From Chromohalobacter sarecensis (GTDB taxonomy: Bacteria > Pseudomonadota > Gammaproteobacteria > Pseudomonadales > Halomonadaceae), in the NCBI RefSeq assembly GCF_023061135.1, contig NZ_JAKGAN010000005.1, positions 62,001-126,000 of the forward strand: a stretch of 64,000 nucleotides of DNA. The letters are read 5' to 3'. How positions within the stretch are numbered: the first letter of the stretch is position 1; each line of letters starts with the position of its first letter. The position numbers and the translations under genes were made by a program. The notes under the pieces were generated by a model that did not search any database, was not told the DNA's origin, and saw nothing but the letters and a program-made list of their open reading frames with translations. Below are positions 38,611 through 47,697 of this stretch, one piece after another.

Positions 38611-39180
38611 AGGGAGCGCGAGCAATTCACGCTCCAGGGCGAAGATGTGCGGGTCGTCGTGGCCCATCTCGCGCAGCGCCTGGGCCAAGTTGAGCAGGTA
38701 ATCGCGATTGGGGCCGCTGGGGCCGTGAGACTCGGCGATCTGTCGGGCGATGGCGGTATCTGGCGCTGGCCCCAGGAAGGCGGCGTTATCCTCGCTGGCG
38801 AGATAGACCAACCCCTCGACGCTTTCCTCGCCCTCGACATCATCGAAGTGCAGCGGCGTGGCCACCCGCAGGTAGCCATTTTTCTCGCGCACATCCAGCG
38901 GGCCGAGTACGTCCTGGGTGATACGGTAGGCCATGCCGTGGCAGACTGCGTCGGGGCGCTCGGTCAGCGTGGCGACGCGGCCTGGCGCCTGCGGTGTGCC
39001 GCGATGGTCGTGCGAGCCCTGCCAGAAGCGCCGTTCCCAGCCGATGATATGCGCAGGCCGGCTCTCCAGAAACGAGAAATCCGCCTTCCAGATCAACGAG
39101 CCATAGCCGAACAACCAGATCGCCTCATGGTCGTTGAAATGCGTCATTTGCTGGTTGATCGCGGTGGTATCGAGCGTCAT
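38596..39180 (-). CDS. chaC: Gamma-glutamylcyclotransferase, ChaC-type
   Basis: 194 residues. The YGSL motif of the gamma-glutamylcyclotransferase fold appears in WLFGYGSLIWK (about 22-32), followed by GWERRFWQGSHDHRGT, as in ChaC. The enzyme cleaves glutathione to 5-oxoproline and Cys-Gly in the cytoplasm. The usual catalytic glutamate is likely in the VEGLVYLA segment. No chaA/chaB neighbours. Confidence 0.85.
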   Translation of the reverse strand: MTLDTTAINQQMTHFNDHEAIWLFGYGSLIWKADFSFLESRPAHIIGWERRFWQGSHDHRGTPQAPGRVATLTERPDAVCHGMAYRITQDVLGPLDVREKNGYLRVATPLHFDDVEGEESVEGLVYLASEDNAAFLGPAPDTAIARQIAESHGPSGPNRDYLLNLAQALREMGHDDPHIFALERELLALPPQPA

Positions 39181-39391
39181 GACTCTCTATGCGTACGTCG
39201 AGTGAGTGAACGGGATTCTGTCCCCGATTATGCACGTTTTGGCATCGATATGCGGCCTCCCTTCTCCTTGCACCATCGCGGTGCGCTTGCGATTCGGCTA
39301 TGCTCAAGAGCCAATTCTTCGGCCGTTTCCATTACACGTAGCGTGGCGCATTGCGATAGGCGCCGCGTGCTTTTGCTTCATGGAGGTGGGT

Positions 39392-40267
39392 ATGTCGTCG
39401 TCACTACTGGGAATCTTGATCATGTGCGCCGGGGTGTTGTGCCTCGCGCTGGGCGATGCGATTTCCAAGTGGCTGGGCGCCACCTACGACCCGATTCAGA
39501 TCATCTTCTTTCGCACCTTGATTTCGCTGCCGCTGATCGCGCTGTTGGCGCGCTTCAACGGCGGTTGGCAAAAGCTCAAGACTCGGCGCCCGGGGGTGCA
39601 TCTCCTGCGCGGCTTGATCTTCGCCGGCACGATGTTCTGCTTCGTCACCGGCCTGACCTTGCTGCCGCTGGCGGAAACCACTGCCATCGCCTTCGCCGCT
39701 CCATTGTTCGTGACGCTGCTCTCCGGTCCGCTGCTCAAGGAGCGCGTCGCACGTTTGCCGTTCATTGCCTCATTGGTGGGCTTCGCCGGTGTGCTGATCG
39801 TGGTGCGCCCCGGTGCGTCGGGCTTCCAGTGGGGAGCGCTGATCGTCGTCGGGGCAGCGGTGTGCTACGCACTGATGATGATCACCGCGCGGCGCTATGG
39901 GGGTAAGGAAAGCCTGTGGGCGATGGTCTTTTACGCCACCCTGGTGCCGCTGATCGTCAGCGCGGTGTTGTTGCCCAGCGTCTGGCGGATGCCCGAGGGC
40001 GTGGCATGGCTCGGCTTTATCGGCTCCGGCGTTGTCGGCGTCGGCGCGGTGTCGTGCATCACGCTGGCGTTTCGTTACGCCCCGGCGGCGCTGGCGGCGC
40101 CGTTCGATTACACCGCCATGGTCTGGGCCGTACTGCTGGGCTGGTGGTTGTGGGATGAAGTGCCGGATGTCTGGGTCTTCATCGGTGCACTGGTGATCAT
40201 CGGTAGCGGTGTCGCCATCGCCTTGTACGAACGAAAGGTGACCATCAAGGCACGTCCCACGACATAA
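39392..40267 (+). CDS. EamA/DMT-family transporter
   Basis: 291 residues from ATG 39392 (GGAGG site), ten predicted helices in two EamA repeats. The opening [36 protein letters not shown] is typical of DMT proteins related to RhaT/YdcZ-like exporters. Probable metabolite exporter; the substrate is not deducible. Single gene. Confidence 0.85.
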   Translation: MSSSLLGILIMCAGVLCLALGDAISKWLGATYDPIQIIFFRTLISLPLIALLARFNGGWQKLKTRRPGVHLLRGLIFAGTMFCFVTGLTLLPLAETTAIAFAAPLFVTLLSGPLLKERVARLPFIASLVGFAGVLIVVRPGASGFQWGALIVVGAAVCYALMMITARRYGGKESLWAMVFYATLVPLIVSAVLLPSVWRMPEGVAWLGFIGSGVVGVGAVSCITLAFRYAPAALAAPFDYTAMVWAVLLGWWLWDEVPDVWVFIGALVIIGSGVAIALYERKVTIKARPTT

Positions 40268-40377
40268 CGCGCGATCGGAGAACGAATCTACATCCGCTTG
40301 ATGTATATCAATATTCACTGAAGCGACTGCGTCACAGTGATGGGAAATATTCCGATCATTGCAGAGGCAGGGCCATC

Positions 40378-41673
40378 ATGTTGATGTCGATCATGCGCCG
40401 TTTTTCGGTGCGCGTGCGTATGCTGGGGGCGATCGTCGTCGTGCTGGCGCTTTTGGGAGTGTTGGGGGGCACTGGCATGTGGGGCATTTTTCGGCTCTAC
40501 GATGCCAGTCTGGGCTTGCTCGATCAGGGGCTCGTGGAAGAGGCGCAGGCCGGTATCATGGCCGCGCGCTTGAGTGAGGTAGCGCAGGGCTCGGTGTTGT
40601 GGTTCGGCGTCATGGGGGGCTTGACGGTATTGATCGTTGCGCCCCTGACCTGGCTCAACATGCGCGCGATCTGTACGCCGGTGCGCGAGGCCAAGGCCTA
40701 CGCCGAGGCGATTGCCGAGGGTGATCTGACCCGCCCCATGGCAGGGGGCGGCCAGGATGAACTCAGCGAGCTGCAGACGGCGTTGGGTGGCATGCGCGAT
40801 GGACTTGGCGGCATGGTCGCGCAGGTACGCGATGCCAGCGACAGTGTGGCGATTGCCAGCGAGGAGATTGCCTTGGGCAATCAGGATCTGGCCTCGCGTA
40901 CCGAGCATTCGCTGGGCCATTTGCAGCAAAGCGTCACTTCGATCACCCAGCTGACCTCGAGCGTGCAGCAGACCGCCTACGCCGCGCAACGTTCTGAGGA
41001 GCTGGCCACACACACCGCCGAGGCCGCCGTGCGTGGCGGCGACGCGGTCAAGGATGTGGTGACGCGCATGCGCGCCATCGCCGAGGCGGAACAACGTATC
41101 GGCGATATCGTCGGGCTGATCGATGACATTGCCTTCCAGACCAACTTGCTGGCTCTGAATGCCTCGGTCGAGGCAGCACGTGCAGGCGGGCAGGGGCGCG
41201 GCTTTGCCGTCGTCGCCAGTGAGGTGCGGAATCTTGCCGGGCGTTCTGCTATGGCTGCCAGCGAGATCAAGACGCTGATTCACGACAGCCGCGAAACGGT
41301 TGAATCCGGGGTGCAACAAGCCGAGGCCACGGGCGCGACCATTGAAGAAATCGTTACCGGAGTGCAGCGTGTCAGCGAAGCGATCAGCGAGATCAGCGCG
41401 GCTACGAGGGAGCAGTCCCAGGGCATCGAGCAGGTTAGCCAGTCGGTAGAGCGCATCGACCGGATGATTCAGCAAAACGCCGCCCTGGTGGAAGAGTCTG
41501 CGGCGGCGGCATCATCGTTGCATGACCAATCGACGCGCCTGGCCAGTGTGGTGCATCGCTTCCAGCTCATGGAGGTGCGACAGGACACCTCCACGCCGGC
41601 GCCAGATAGCGATGCGGTCTGCCAGGCTTTGCCGGCGCCTCGCGAGACCCAGGCCCACGCCGCTTGGGCATGA
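40378..41673 (+). CDS. Methyl-accepting chemotaxis protein with minimal periplasmic domain
   Basis: 431 residues. TM1 at about 14-34 and TM2 at about 73-93 leave a periplasmic loop of only about 38 residues, too short for a known ligand domain. HAMP at about 94-146, then a complete signalling domain with tip [20 protein letters not shown]. The cytoplasmic part is a Tsr/Tar-type class. It may sense membrane or cytoplasmic state, or act through partner proteins. The C-terminal 30 residues are variable and end QAHAAWA, with no CheR-binding pentapeptide. A second ATG (40387) is also possible. Confidence 0.88.
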   Translation: MLMSIMRRFSVRVRMLGAIVVVLALLGVLGGTGMWGIFRLYDASLGLLDQGLVEEAQAGIMAARLSEVAQGSVLWFGVMGGLTVLIVAPLTWLNMRAICTPVREAKAYAEAIAEGDLTRPMAGGGQDELSELQTALGGMRDGLGGMVAQVRDASDSVAIASEEIALGNQDLASRTEHSLGHLQQSVTSITQLTSSVQQTAYAAQRSEELATHTAEAAVRGGDAVKDVVTRMRAIAEAEQRIGDIVGLIDDIAFQTNLLALNASVEAARAGGQGRGFAVVASEVRNLAGRSAMAASEIKTLIHDSRETVESGVQQAEATGATIEEIVTGVQRVSEAISEISAATREQSQGIEQVSQSVERIDRMIQQNAALVEESAAAASSLHDQSTRLASVVHRFQLMEVRQDTSTPAPDSDAVCQALPAPRETQAHAAWA

Positions 41674-41758
41674 GTACGTGCCATCCGGAAGGGTGTCGAG
41701 GCGTCTCTCGGCGCGTATCTTGCAGCGTTATCGAGACTGACCCGGAGGAGGCACGATC

Positions 41759-42802
41759 ATGAAGACCTTCTTTCACGCCGAGCAGCGGCGCCATCATCCT
41801 CGGCTCTACTTTTCACGCGGCAAGCTGCGCGAACCTCAGGAGATCCCCGCACGCCTCGAGGGGTTGCTGGGCGCCGTTCAGCGGCTGGGGTTCGAAGTGC
41901 GGACGCCGCCTGACACTGGACTGACGGCGATCCGCGCTGTGCATCATCTGCCATATCTGCGCTTTCTGGAAAGCGCCCACCGGCGCTGGACCGCGCTTGG
42001 GGACGACTGGGGCGACGAGGTCATGTCCAATGTCTTCGTACGCTCGCCCAATGCCTTGCGTGGTGTGCTGGCCGAGGCGGGCCGTTACCTGGCGGATGGC
42101 AGTGCGCCGATAGGGGCGGCGACCTGGGCATCCGCGTATTGGTCGGCGCAAAGCGCGATTGCCGCGGCCGATGCGATCAATCATGGGGAGCACTGGGCCT
42201 ATGCACTGTCGCGGCCGCCGGGGCACCACGCCCGCGCCGATGCTGCTGGCGGCTTCTGCTTTCTCAACAACACCGCCATCGCTGCGCAGCGTCTGACTGC
42301 GCGTTACCCACGCGTCGTGGTGCTGGATACCGACATGCACCACGGCCAGGGGGTGCAGGAAATCTTCTATGACCGAGATGACGTGATGTACATCTCGATC
42401 CATGGCGACACCACCAACTTCTATCCGGCGGTGACGGGGTTCGAGGACGAGCGCGGATACGGCGCGGGAGAAGGCTACAACCTCAACCTGCCGATGCCGC
42501 ACGGCTCCCCGGAAGTGATTTTCTTCGAACGTCTGGACGAGGCTCGTCAGGCCATTCGGTTGTTCGAACCGGATGCGCTGGTGCTGGCGCTGGGCTTCGA
42601 CATTCATGAGCGGGACCCGCAGGCCAAGGTGGCGGTCTCTACGCCAGGCTTTGGCAGATTGGGGCGCGTGGTGGCCGACCTCGATCTGCCAACGCTGGTG
42701 GTGCAGGAAGGCGGCTATTATCTCGAGGGGCTGGAAGCCAATGCCGTGAACTTTTTCGAGGGACTGATTCAGGACTGCTCGCGGGGCCGTATCGCTCGAT
42801 AG
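41759..42802 (+). CDS. Acetylpolyamine amidohydrolase-like (class II histone deacetylase family) enzyme
   Basis: 347 residues. Zinc-dependent deacetylase fold. Active-site pair H156-H157 in RPPGHHARA; zinc ligands D192, H194 (TDMHHG) and D281 (GFDIHE); the tyrosine is in EGGYYLEG. The spacing of these residues is close to that of bacterial acetylpolyamine amidohydrolase (341 residues), so acetylated polyamines are the likely substrate. ATG 41759 follows GGAGGAG. Single gene, followed by AT-rich sequence. Confidence 0.87.
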   Translation: MKTFFHAEQRRHHPRLYFSRGKLREPQEIPARLEGLLGAVQRLGFEVRTPPDTGLTAIRAVHHLPYLRFLESAHRRWTALGDDWGDEVMSNVFVRSPNALRGVLAEAGRYLADGSAPIGAATWASAYWSAQSAIAAADAINHGEHWAYALSRPPGHHARADAAGGFCFLNNTAIAAQRLTARYPRVVVLDTDMHHGQGVQEIFYDRDDVMYISIHGDTTNFYPAVTGFEDERGYGAGEGYNLNLPMPHGSPEVIFFERLDEARQAIRLFEPDALVLALGFDIHERDPQAKVAVSTPGFGRLGRVVADLDLPTLVVQEGGYYLEGLEANAVNFFEGLIQDCSRGRIAR

Positions 42803-43075
42803 GTTTGAATAAGTTTTCTTTAATAAAATGAGGCGTTCACGCTCAAGTTAGCGTGTGGGGTGTCGATATTGTCTCCAGCCGACAAGCTACGTGCGATATC
42901 CCGGCTCGACGCAACATCATTTCTTAACATCCCGCTGGTTAACTCGTCGTCATACAAGACGACCGAGACGTGAATCGAGACCTCCATGCGCATCAAAGCC
43001 AGTTTTAAGATCGCTATCTTGCTGTTGTTCATCACCTATCGGGTGGTGTGTCTGGTGCGCGCCTGCAGCGTCAAA

Positions 43076-43195
43076 GGGCGGCGTCGCGTTGGGCGGCACT
43101 CCGTTGGGCGGCACTCCGCTGGGCGGCACTCCGCTGGGCGGCACTCCGCTGGGCGGCACTCCGCTGGGCGGCACTCCGCTGGGCGGCACTCCGCC
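43076..43195. repeat. 15-bp tandem repeat (about 7 to 8 copies)
   Basis: Unit GGGCGGCACTCCGCT. Seven consecutive copies run from 43091 to 43195 (the first ends GTT, the last ends GCC, the middle five identical), preceded by a degenerate copy at 43076-43090. The length is a multiple of three and the array contains no stop in any frame. A minisatellite of this kind is prone to length change by slippage. Confidence 0.9.
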
Positions 43196-43201
43196 AAACG
43201 A

Positions 43202-43233
43202 CGATCGCCCGTGGCCTAGGCCACGGGCGATCG
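43202..43233 (-). terminator. Perfect 32-base palindrome downstream of the peroxiredoxin gene
   Basis: CGATCGCCCGTGGCC and its exact complement flank a central TA (43202-43216, 43219-43233). Read on the minus strand it starts 25 bases past the peroxiredoxin stop and is followed by a short T-rich stretch (TCGTTT). Likely terminator. Confidence 0.65.
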
Positions 43234-43257
43234 AGGTCACGCTGGCAGACGGGCATG

Positions 43258-43890
43258 TTACTTCTGCAGCTTGACCATGCGCAGGTACGGCTTTTTCTCG
43301 TCCCAGCCTTGCGGGAAGAGTTCCTTGGCCTTCTCGTTATCGACCGAGGGCACGATGATGCAGTCGTCGCCTTCGGTCCAGTTCACCGGTGTGGCGACCT
43401 TCTGGCTGTCGGTCAACTGCAGGCTATCCAGTACACGCAGGATTTCCGCGAAGTTGCGACCGGTGCTGGCCGGATAGGTCAGCGTCAGGCGCACCTTCTT
43501 GTTGGGGTCGATGATGAAGACGCTACGCACCGTCAAGGTGTCGTTGGCGTTGGGATGAATCATCCCGTACAGCGAGCTGACCTTGCGGTCGGCGTCCGCC
43601 AGCAGCGGGAAATTCAGGCCGTGGCCCTGGGTTTCCTTGATATCGCCTTCCCACGCCTTGTGATCGTCCACCGGGTCGACGGAGAGCCCCATGGCCTTGG
43701 CGTTGCGCTTTTCGAATTCCGGCTTCAGGCGCGACACTTCACCGAGCTCGGTGGTGCATACCGGCGTGAAATCCTTGGGATGCGAGAACAGGATGACCCA
43801 GTTGTCGCCGGCCCATTCGTGGAAGTTGATCGTTCCGTCGGTGCTGTCCTGGGTGAAATCCGGGGCAATATCGCCGAGTTGAAGTGCCAT
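43258..43890 (-). CDS. 1-Cys peroxiredoxin (Prx6 family)
   Basis: 210 residues. Peroxidatic C45 in PKDFTPVCTTELGE, the PxxxTxxC motif of peroxiredoxins. A conserved DDCIIVPSV near residue 175 and the length mark the Prx6/1-Cys group rather than AhpC. Reduces hydrogen peroxide and organic peroxides in the cytoplasm. Single gene with its own terminator-like palindrome. Complements katG in peroxide defence. Confidence 0.93.
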   Translation of the reverse strand: MALQLGDIAPDFTQDSTDGTINFHEWAGDNWVILFSHPKDFTPVCTTELGEVSRLKPEFEKRNAKAMGLSVDPVDDHKAWEGDIKETQGHGLNFPLLADADRKVSSLYGMIHPNANDTLTVRSVFIIDPNKKVRLTLTYPASTGRNFAEILRVLDSLQLTDSQKVATPVNWTEGDDCIIVPSVDNEKAKELFPQGWDEKKPYLRMVKLQK

Positions 43891-44078
43891 GGCGTCCTCC
43901 TTTCACTAATTGGCGCGAAGCATCGAGCATCGCATCACGAACGAGGCATGGGAAACAATGAATGTCGCTAAGCAAATGCATCTTGGGTATTTGCCCATGC
44001 GGCGCTTCCCGCGCCCCTCTTCTCAACACATGGTGACGCGTGGCGGCCAACACAAGGGGCAGGGCCGCGTCACGACAA

Positions 44079-44381
44079 TCAAGCGCGAATATAGGCCCAG
44101 CCCTGCGCCTGACACTCGGCGAGTGTGACCACCGCTGCATCGACTTCCTCGAGGCCGGCGGTGTTGCTCAGTTTTTGGGCAGTCAGCGTATTGCGGCAGA
44201 GCCGTAGCCAGCTATCGCTGGCTGGATCGGGGATGTCCAACGCGGAGGCCACGGCAGCGCCGTTGGCGACGATCAGCACCTCGGCTTCGGGGCGTGCCTT
44301 GACCAGATTGAGAGCGTTGCGTCGGGCACGGGCGAGGGCGTCGGCGGTAGGCGCATGCAGCACGACACGCAGGGAACTCAT
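44079..44381 (-). CDS. DsrE-family-like small protein, last gene of ABC operon
   Basis: 100 residues with a DsrE/F-type alpha/beta fold pattern (LRVVLHAPTADALARARRNALNLVKA, VLIVANGAAVASAL, LCRNTLTAQKL). The single Cys in RLCRNT is at the position used for sulfur carriage in the family. Its ATG overlaps the upstream ATPase stop by four bases (ATGA), so it is translationally coupled to the ABC importer. This suggests a role in sulfur handling of the imported compound; that is inference. Confidence 0.75.
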   Translation of the reverse strand: MSSLRVVLHAPTADALARARRNALNLVKARPEAEVLIVANGAAVASALDIPDPASDSWLRLCRNTLTAQKLSNTAGLEEVDAAVVTLAECQAQGWAYIRA

Positions 44382-45172
44382 GGCGTCTCCTCCTCGGGAG
44401 TGGTGGCAACACCGATATGACGTTCCAGGCGCTGCACATGATCGCGGAAGCCGCTTTGCTCGCGGCGCTGAGCGAGCGGCAGGTCGATGGCGACGATATC
44501 ACGCACCCTGGCCGGTTCGCCGTTGCCGGGCGTGGCCAGGACCACGACGCGGTCGGCAAGCAGCACCGCTTCTTCGATATCATGGGTGACGAAGATGATC
44601 GCTGCATCGCTGCGTTGTCGCAATTCGGTGAGTTCGCTTTGCAGGCGCTGGCGGGTCAAGGCGTCGAGCGCAGAGAATGGCTCGTCCATGAACAGCACCC
44701 GTGGCTTCACCGCCAGCGCACGGGCGATGCCCACGCGCTGCTGCTGGCCGCCGGAAAGCGTGCGTGGCCAGCGTTCGGCGAGTTCCTCGAGCCCGACCAG
44801 CGCAAGAGGCTCGAGGGCTCGAGCACGACGCTCGCTGCGCGACAGGCCCAAGCCTTCGAGACCTAGCTCAATATTGGCGCGGACGCGCCGCCAGGGAAAC
44901 AGTCGCGGGGCCTGGAAGACCATCGACCACGCACGGCTCGCCGGTGCATCGGCGGTGGAGAGTTGGACGTCGCCGCGCTGCGGCGTCAGCAGACCGGCAA
45001 AGGCACGCAGCAGGGTCGACTTGCCGACGCCCGAGGCACCGACGATGGCCACGAACTCACGCGGCACCACCTCGAGGTCGATATCGTCGAGCACGACGTC
45101 ATTGGCAAAGCCCAGACGTACGCCGCGCACCGTCAGGACGGGAGCGTCGTGCGTGGACGATGAGACATTCAT
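44378..45172 (-). CDS. ABC transporter ATP-binding protein (nitrate/sulfonate/taurine type)
   Basis: 264 residues from ATG 45172 (the long open frame upstream overlaps the permease and is not used). Walker A GASGVGKS (45-52), signature [15 protein letters not shown], Walker B LFMDEPFSALDALTR, switch histidine in VTHDIEEAVLLADR, all as in SsuB/TauB. It is coupled by ATGA overlaps to the permease upstream and the DsrE-like gene downstream. Powers import of the substrate bound by the linked NMT1-type protein. Confidence 0.9.
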   Translation of the reverse strand: MNVSSSTHDAPVLTVRGVRLGFANDVVLDDIDLEVVPREFVAIVGASGVGKSTLLRAFAGLLTPQRGDVQLSTADAPASRAWSMVFQAPRLFPWRRVRANIELGLEGLGLSRSERRARALEPLALVGLEELAERWPRTLSGGQQQRVGIARALAVKPRVLFMDEPFSALDALTRQRLQSELTELRQRSDAAIIFVTHDIEEAVLLADRVVVLATPGNGEPARVRDIVAIDLPLAQRREQSGFRDHVQRLERHIGVATTPEEETP

Positions 45173-45930
45173 TGCTGCCACCGTAGCACCCTCCGCTGGA
45201 CGCGCATGAACAGGAAGTCGAACAGCGCATAGAGAGCGGCGATGGTCAGCATATAGACGACCACCACGTCGGTGGCGAGTAGCCCCGCGGCTTCCATCAT
45301 ACGCTGGCCGATACCGGGAATGCCGAATAGCTCGGCGGCGACTACCGTCATCCAGCCCTGTCCCAGGCCGGCACGCAATCCACCGAGAATACCCGGCGCC
45401 GCCGCCGGCAGGCTGATCTTGGCCAACCGCGCGGTGAAACCACCTTGGCCGAAGGCTCGGGCGACCTCGTAGTAACCATCGTCGATGGCGCGCACCGCGC
45501 TGTAGCTGGTGAAGTAGTTGATCCAGAACACGCCGATACTGATGATGAAGGCGGCGGCGGTTTCGGTGACACCGAACCAGATGATCGCGAACGGGATCCA
45601 CGCCAGTGGCGGAATGGGCCGCAGCAGTCGTGCCAGCCAGCTATGCGCGGCGTCGAACCAGGGGAGCAGGGCCGCAGCCATGCCGACGGCAATCCCCAAC
45701 ACGGATCCGATGATAAGGCCGGTGCTGTAATGAGAGAGGCTGGACAGCACGACGTCGAGCCAGATGCCGTCCTGGACCTCCGCCCACAGCACGCCGGGAA
45801 TCGAGGAGGGCAGGGGCACCAGGTTGCCTGGTAGCCAGCCTATGCGCAGGGCGGCTTCCCAGAGTGCCACCAGAGCGGCGAGACTGACGGCGCTGATCAA
45901 GGGGCGTCGGTAGCGTGCGGGACGCGTCAT
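45169..45930 (-). CDS. ABC transporter permease (nitrate/sulfonate/taurine type)
   Basis: 253 residues, about six helices, SsuC/TauC-like. The permease loop is in ARAFGQGGFTARLAKISLPAAAPGILGGLRAGLGQGWM (read across its conserved E/G positions, about 150-190). It overlaps both neighbours by four bases. Inner membrane. Confidence 0.9.
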   Translation of the reverse strand: MTRPARYRRPLISAVSLAALVALWEAALRIGWLPGNLVPLPSSIPGVLWAEVQDGIWLDVVLSSLSHYSTGLIIGSVLGIAVGMAAALLPWFDAAHSWLARLLRPIPPLAWIPFAIIWFGVTETAAAFIISIGVFWINYFTSYSAVRAIDDGYYEVARAFGQGGFTARLAKISLPAAAPGILGGLRAGLGQGWMTVVAAELFGIPGIGQRMMEAAGLLATDVVVVYMLTIAALYALFDFLFMRVQRRVLRWQQ

Positions 45931-46964
45931 GGCGCTTGGTTCTCCGCCGACGTCATCACGGCGTCATACACCGAGGTATCGAAGAGCGCGTCGACGTCCA
46001 CGGGCTTCTTCAGCGTGCCGATGCGTCGCTGGAAGTCGGCCATGGTGCGCGTGGCATCGATGATGGCGTGCGGGTCGGCCAGGTAGTTGGACGATGGTGA
46101 GGACAGTGCTGTCGTCACCGTCTCTTCGTCGATGAGCCGCTTGCCGACGAAATCGCGTACGTACGGCGCGGCCTGTGCGGGATCGTTCTCGAGCATCTCG
46201 GTGGCGCGCACATGCTGTGCGACGAGCTTGCGGATCGCCTCGGGGTGCGCCTTCAGCGCGGACTCGCGCACCGCCAGTACCGCGCCAGGCTGATGTGGCA
46301 GCATGTCGCCGCCGCGTGCCACGACCCGAGCGTCGGGATCACGCTGTTGCACCACGCTGAGGATCGGTTCGAGTGTCGAGGCGGCGTCCACTGCACCGGC
46401 CAGCAGCGATTGTTGAACCCGCGAGGCGCCCATGGTGACGATATCCACTGCATCGGCGTCGACACCTACCTGCTCCTCTAGCCAGTAGCGCAGTACGGTG
46501 TAGGGCACCGAGCCATTGGGGAAAGTAGCGATCTTGGGCTTGCGGCCATGCGTTTCAGTGAAGCGGGCGATGGCAGCGGCTGGATCATTGCCATCGAAGG
46601 CGGCGGCAAAGTCGCCACGCGCGATCAGTCCGATCTGTTCCTGAATGCTGGCGGCCAGTACCTTGATGGGCACCCCGGTGGCGCGGGCGACCATGGCGGG
46701 GCCAATGCCGACGTTCATCACATCGAGCTTGCCCGACGCCATGGCTTGAACCATGGCGGGGCCGCTGGAAAAGCGCGTTAGCTCAAGATCCAACCCCGCC
46801 TCATCGGTCCAGCCGGCGCCTTCCATGACGAACAACTGGGCGACCGGCAGGATGGGCATGTAGCCGACCTCGAGAGTCGTTGTCTCGTCGTCTTGGGCCA
46901 AGGCTGCGCACGGCAGCAGGGCCGTCAGCGCAAGGGCACCGATCCAATGAAACAGTCGTCGCAT
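45927..46964 (-). CDS. ABC transporter substrate-binding protein (NMT1/SsuA-like)
   Basis: 345 residues. The signal peptide ends near residue 23 (PCAALAQ). The mature domain begins TTLEVGYMPILPVAQLFV and contains SSGPAMVQAMASGKLDVMNVG, typical of the NMT1/SsuA/TauA family that binds sulfonates, taurine, nitrate or thiamine precursors. It is the first gene of a four-gene, fully overlapping operon. Ligand unknown; a sulfur compound is suggested by the DsrE-like fourth gene. Confidence 0.9.
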   Translation of the reverse strand: MRRLFHWIGALALTALLPCAALAQDDETTTLEVGYMPILPVAQLFVMEGAGWTDEAGLDLELTRFSSGPAMVQAMASGKLDVMNVGIGPAMVARATGVPIKVLAASIQEQIGLIARGDFAAAFDGNDPAAAIARFTETHGRKPKIATFPNGSVPYTVLRYWLEEQVGVDADAVDIVTMGASRVQQSLLAGAVDAASTLEPILSVVQQRDPDARVVARGGDMLPHQPGAVLAVRESALKAHPEAIRKLVAQHVRATEMLENDPAQAAPYVRDFVGKRLIDEETVTTALSSPSSNYLADPHAIIDATRTMADFQRRIGTLKKPVDVDALFDTSVYDAVMTSAENQAP

Positions 46965-47085
46965 GGCGGGTCTCCGACGGTAAGCGATAGGCTCGCCACT
47001 ATAGCGACTTGCAGGGCATAACGAAAAAGCCCCGAATAACGATTTGGTTATAAGTATATGCAGGCTAGCCCGCCGTGAGGCTTTC

Positions 47086-47616
47086 TCACGGCGCCGGGCC
47101 AGCCGCGCCCAGGTAGTGTTTACGCCAGTAACGGATATCCAGCGAGGACACCGTCACCTCGCGGCCGCTACCGGGGGCGTGGATCATCTCACGCTGCCCC
47201 AGATAGATACCGACATGGGTGGCGCGGTCTCCCGCGCCGAAGAACAGCAGATCGCCCGGGCGTGCCTGGTCGCGATGCTCGAGCGTCTGGTACTGCTGAT
47301 TGGAGGTGCGCGGCACGTCGATACCCGCCGCACGATAAGCCACTTGCACCAGCCCGGAACAATCCACCCCACTCTCCAGCGAATTGCCGCCCCACTTATA
47401 AGGCGTACCCATCGCCTGCTTGGCGCTGGAAATGATCAACGCCCTCTCCATGGAAAGGTCTTCCGCCGTGGTCGGACCGGGATCGTGCGTCTCGATGCGT
47501 TGGCTCGACGAACACCCGGCGAGGACGATCAGGCATACGAGTAGCGCCAACACTGCTCGGACACGCGGCGTAAGCCTCTCGATAGAGACTAAATAGATGG
47601 CAGGGTAACGCCCCAT
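47086..47616 (-). CDS. NlpC/P60-family cell-wall hydrolase, lipoprotein
   Basis: 176 residues. Lipobox LAGC (32-35) with C35 as the lipidated residue; the preceding n-region is long. C-terminal NlpC/P60 cysteine peptidase domain with C86 (DCSGLVQVAY), H134 (ATHVGIYLG) and H146 (MIHAPG) as the catalytic set. Such lipoproteins (Spr/MepS-like) cleave peptide cross-links in peptidoglycan. Outer membrane location is likely since the +2 residue is Ser. Confidence 0.9.
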   Translation of the reverse strand: MGRYPAIYLVSIERLTPRVRAVLALLVCLIVLAGCSSSQRIETHDPGPTTAEDLSMERALIISSAKQAMGTPYKWGGNSLESGVDCSGLVQVAYRAAGIDVPRTSNQQYQTLEHRDQARPGDLLFFGAGDRATHVGIYLGQREMIHAPGSGREVTVSSLDIRYWRKHYLGAAGPAP

Positions 47617-47697
47617 GCGGACTCCTTCAGGCGGTATGCGATGAGCGACAAGAATGCCAGCAGTGTAGCCAATGATGCTATGGGTGCGAGAGGCGGC

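Larger units (their letters stand above)
42803..43257. other. Intergenic region with tandem repeat and palindrome
   Basis: 455 bases between the deacetylase-like gene and the peroxiredoxin gene. It holds a 15-bp tandem repeat (43076-43195) and a perfect 32-base palindrome (43202-43233). Several open frames cross it on both strands because the 15-base unit has no stop in any frame, so open frames here are not evidence of coding. One of them (42986-43219, plus) has a hydrophobic N-terminus (IKASFKIAILLLFITYRVV) and is the only one I would consider, at low odds. Confidence 0.5.

Noticed and set aside
42986-43219. Open frame with hydrophobic start and pentapeptide repeats (and four overlapping frames on both strands)
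   Set aside because: The frames are open mainly because the 15-bp unit contains no stop in any frame. No convincing ribosome site; the overlapping frames cannot all be genes.
47061-47093. 9-bp hairpin at the end of the NlpC/P60 gene as an intrinsic terminator
   Set aside because: The stem overlaps the coding end and no T-run follows on the minus strand, so it could not be told from coding-region symmetry.
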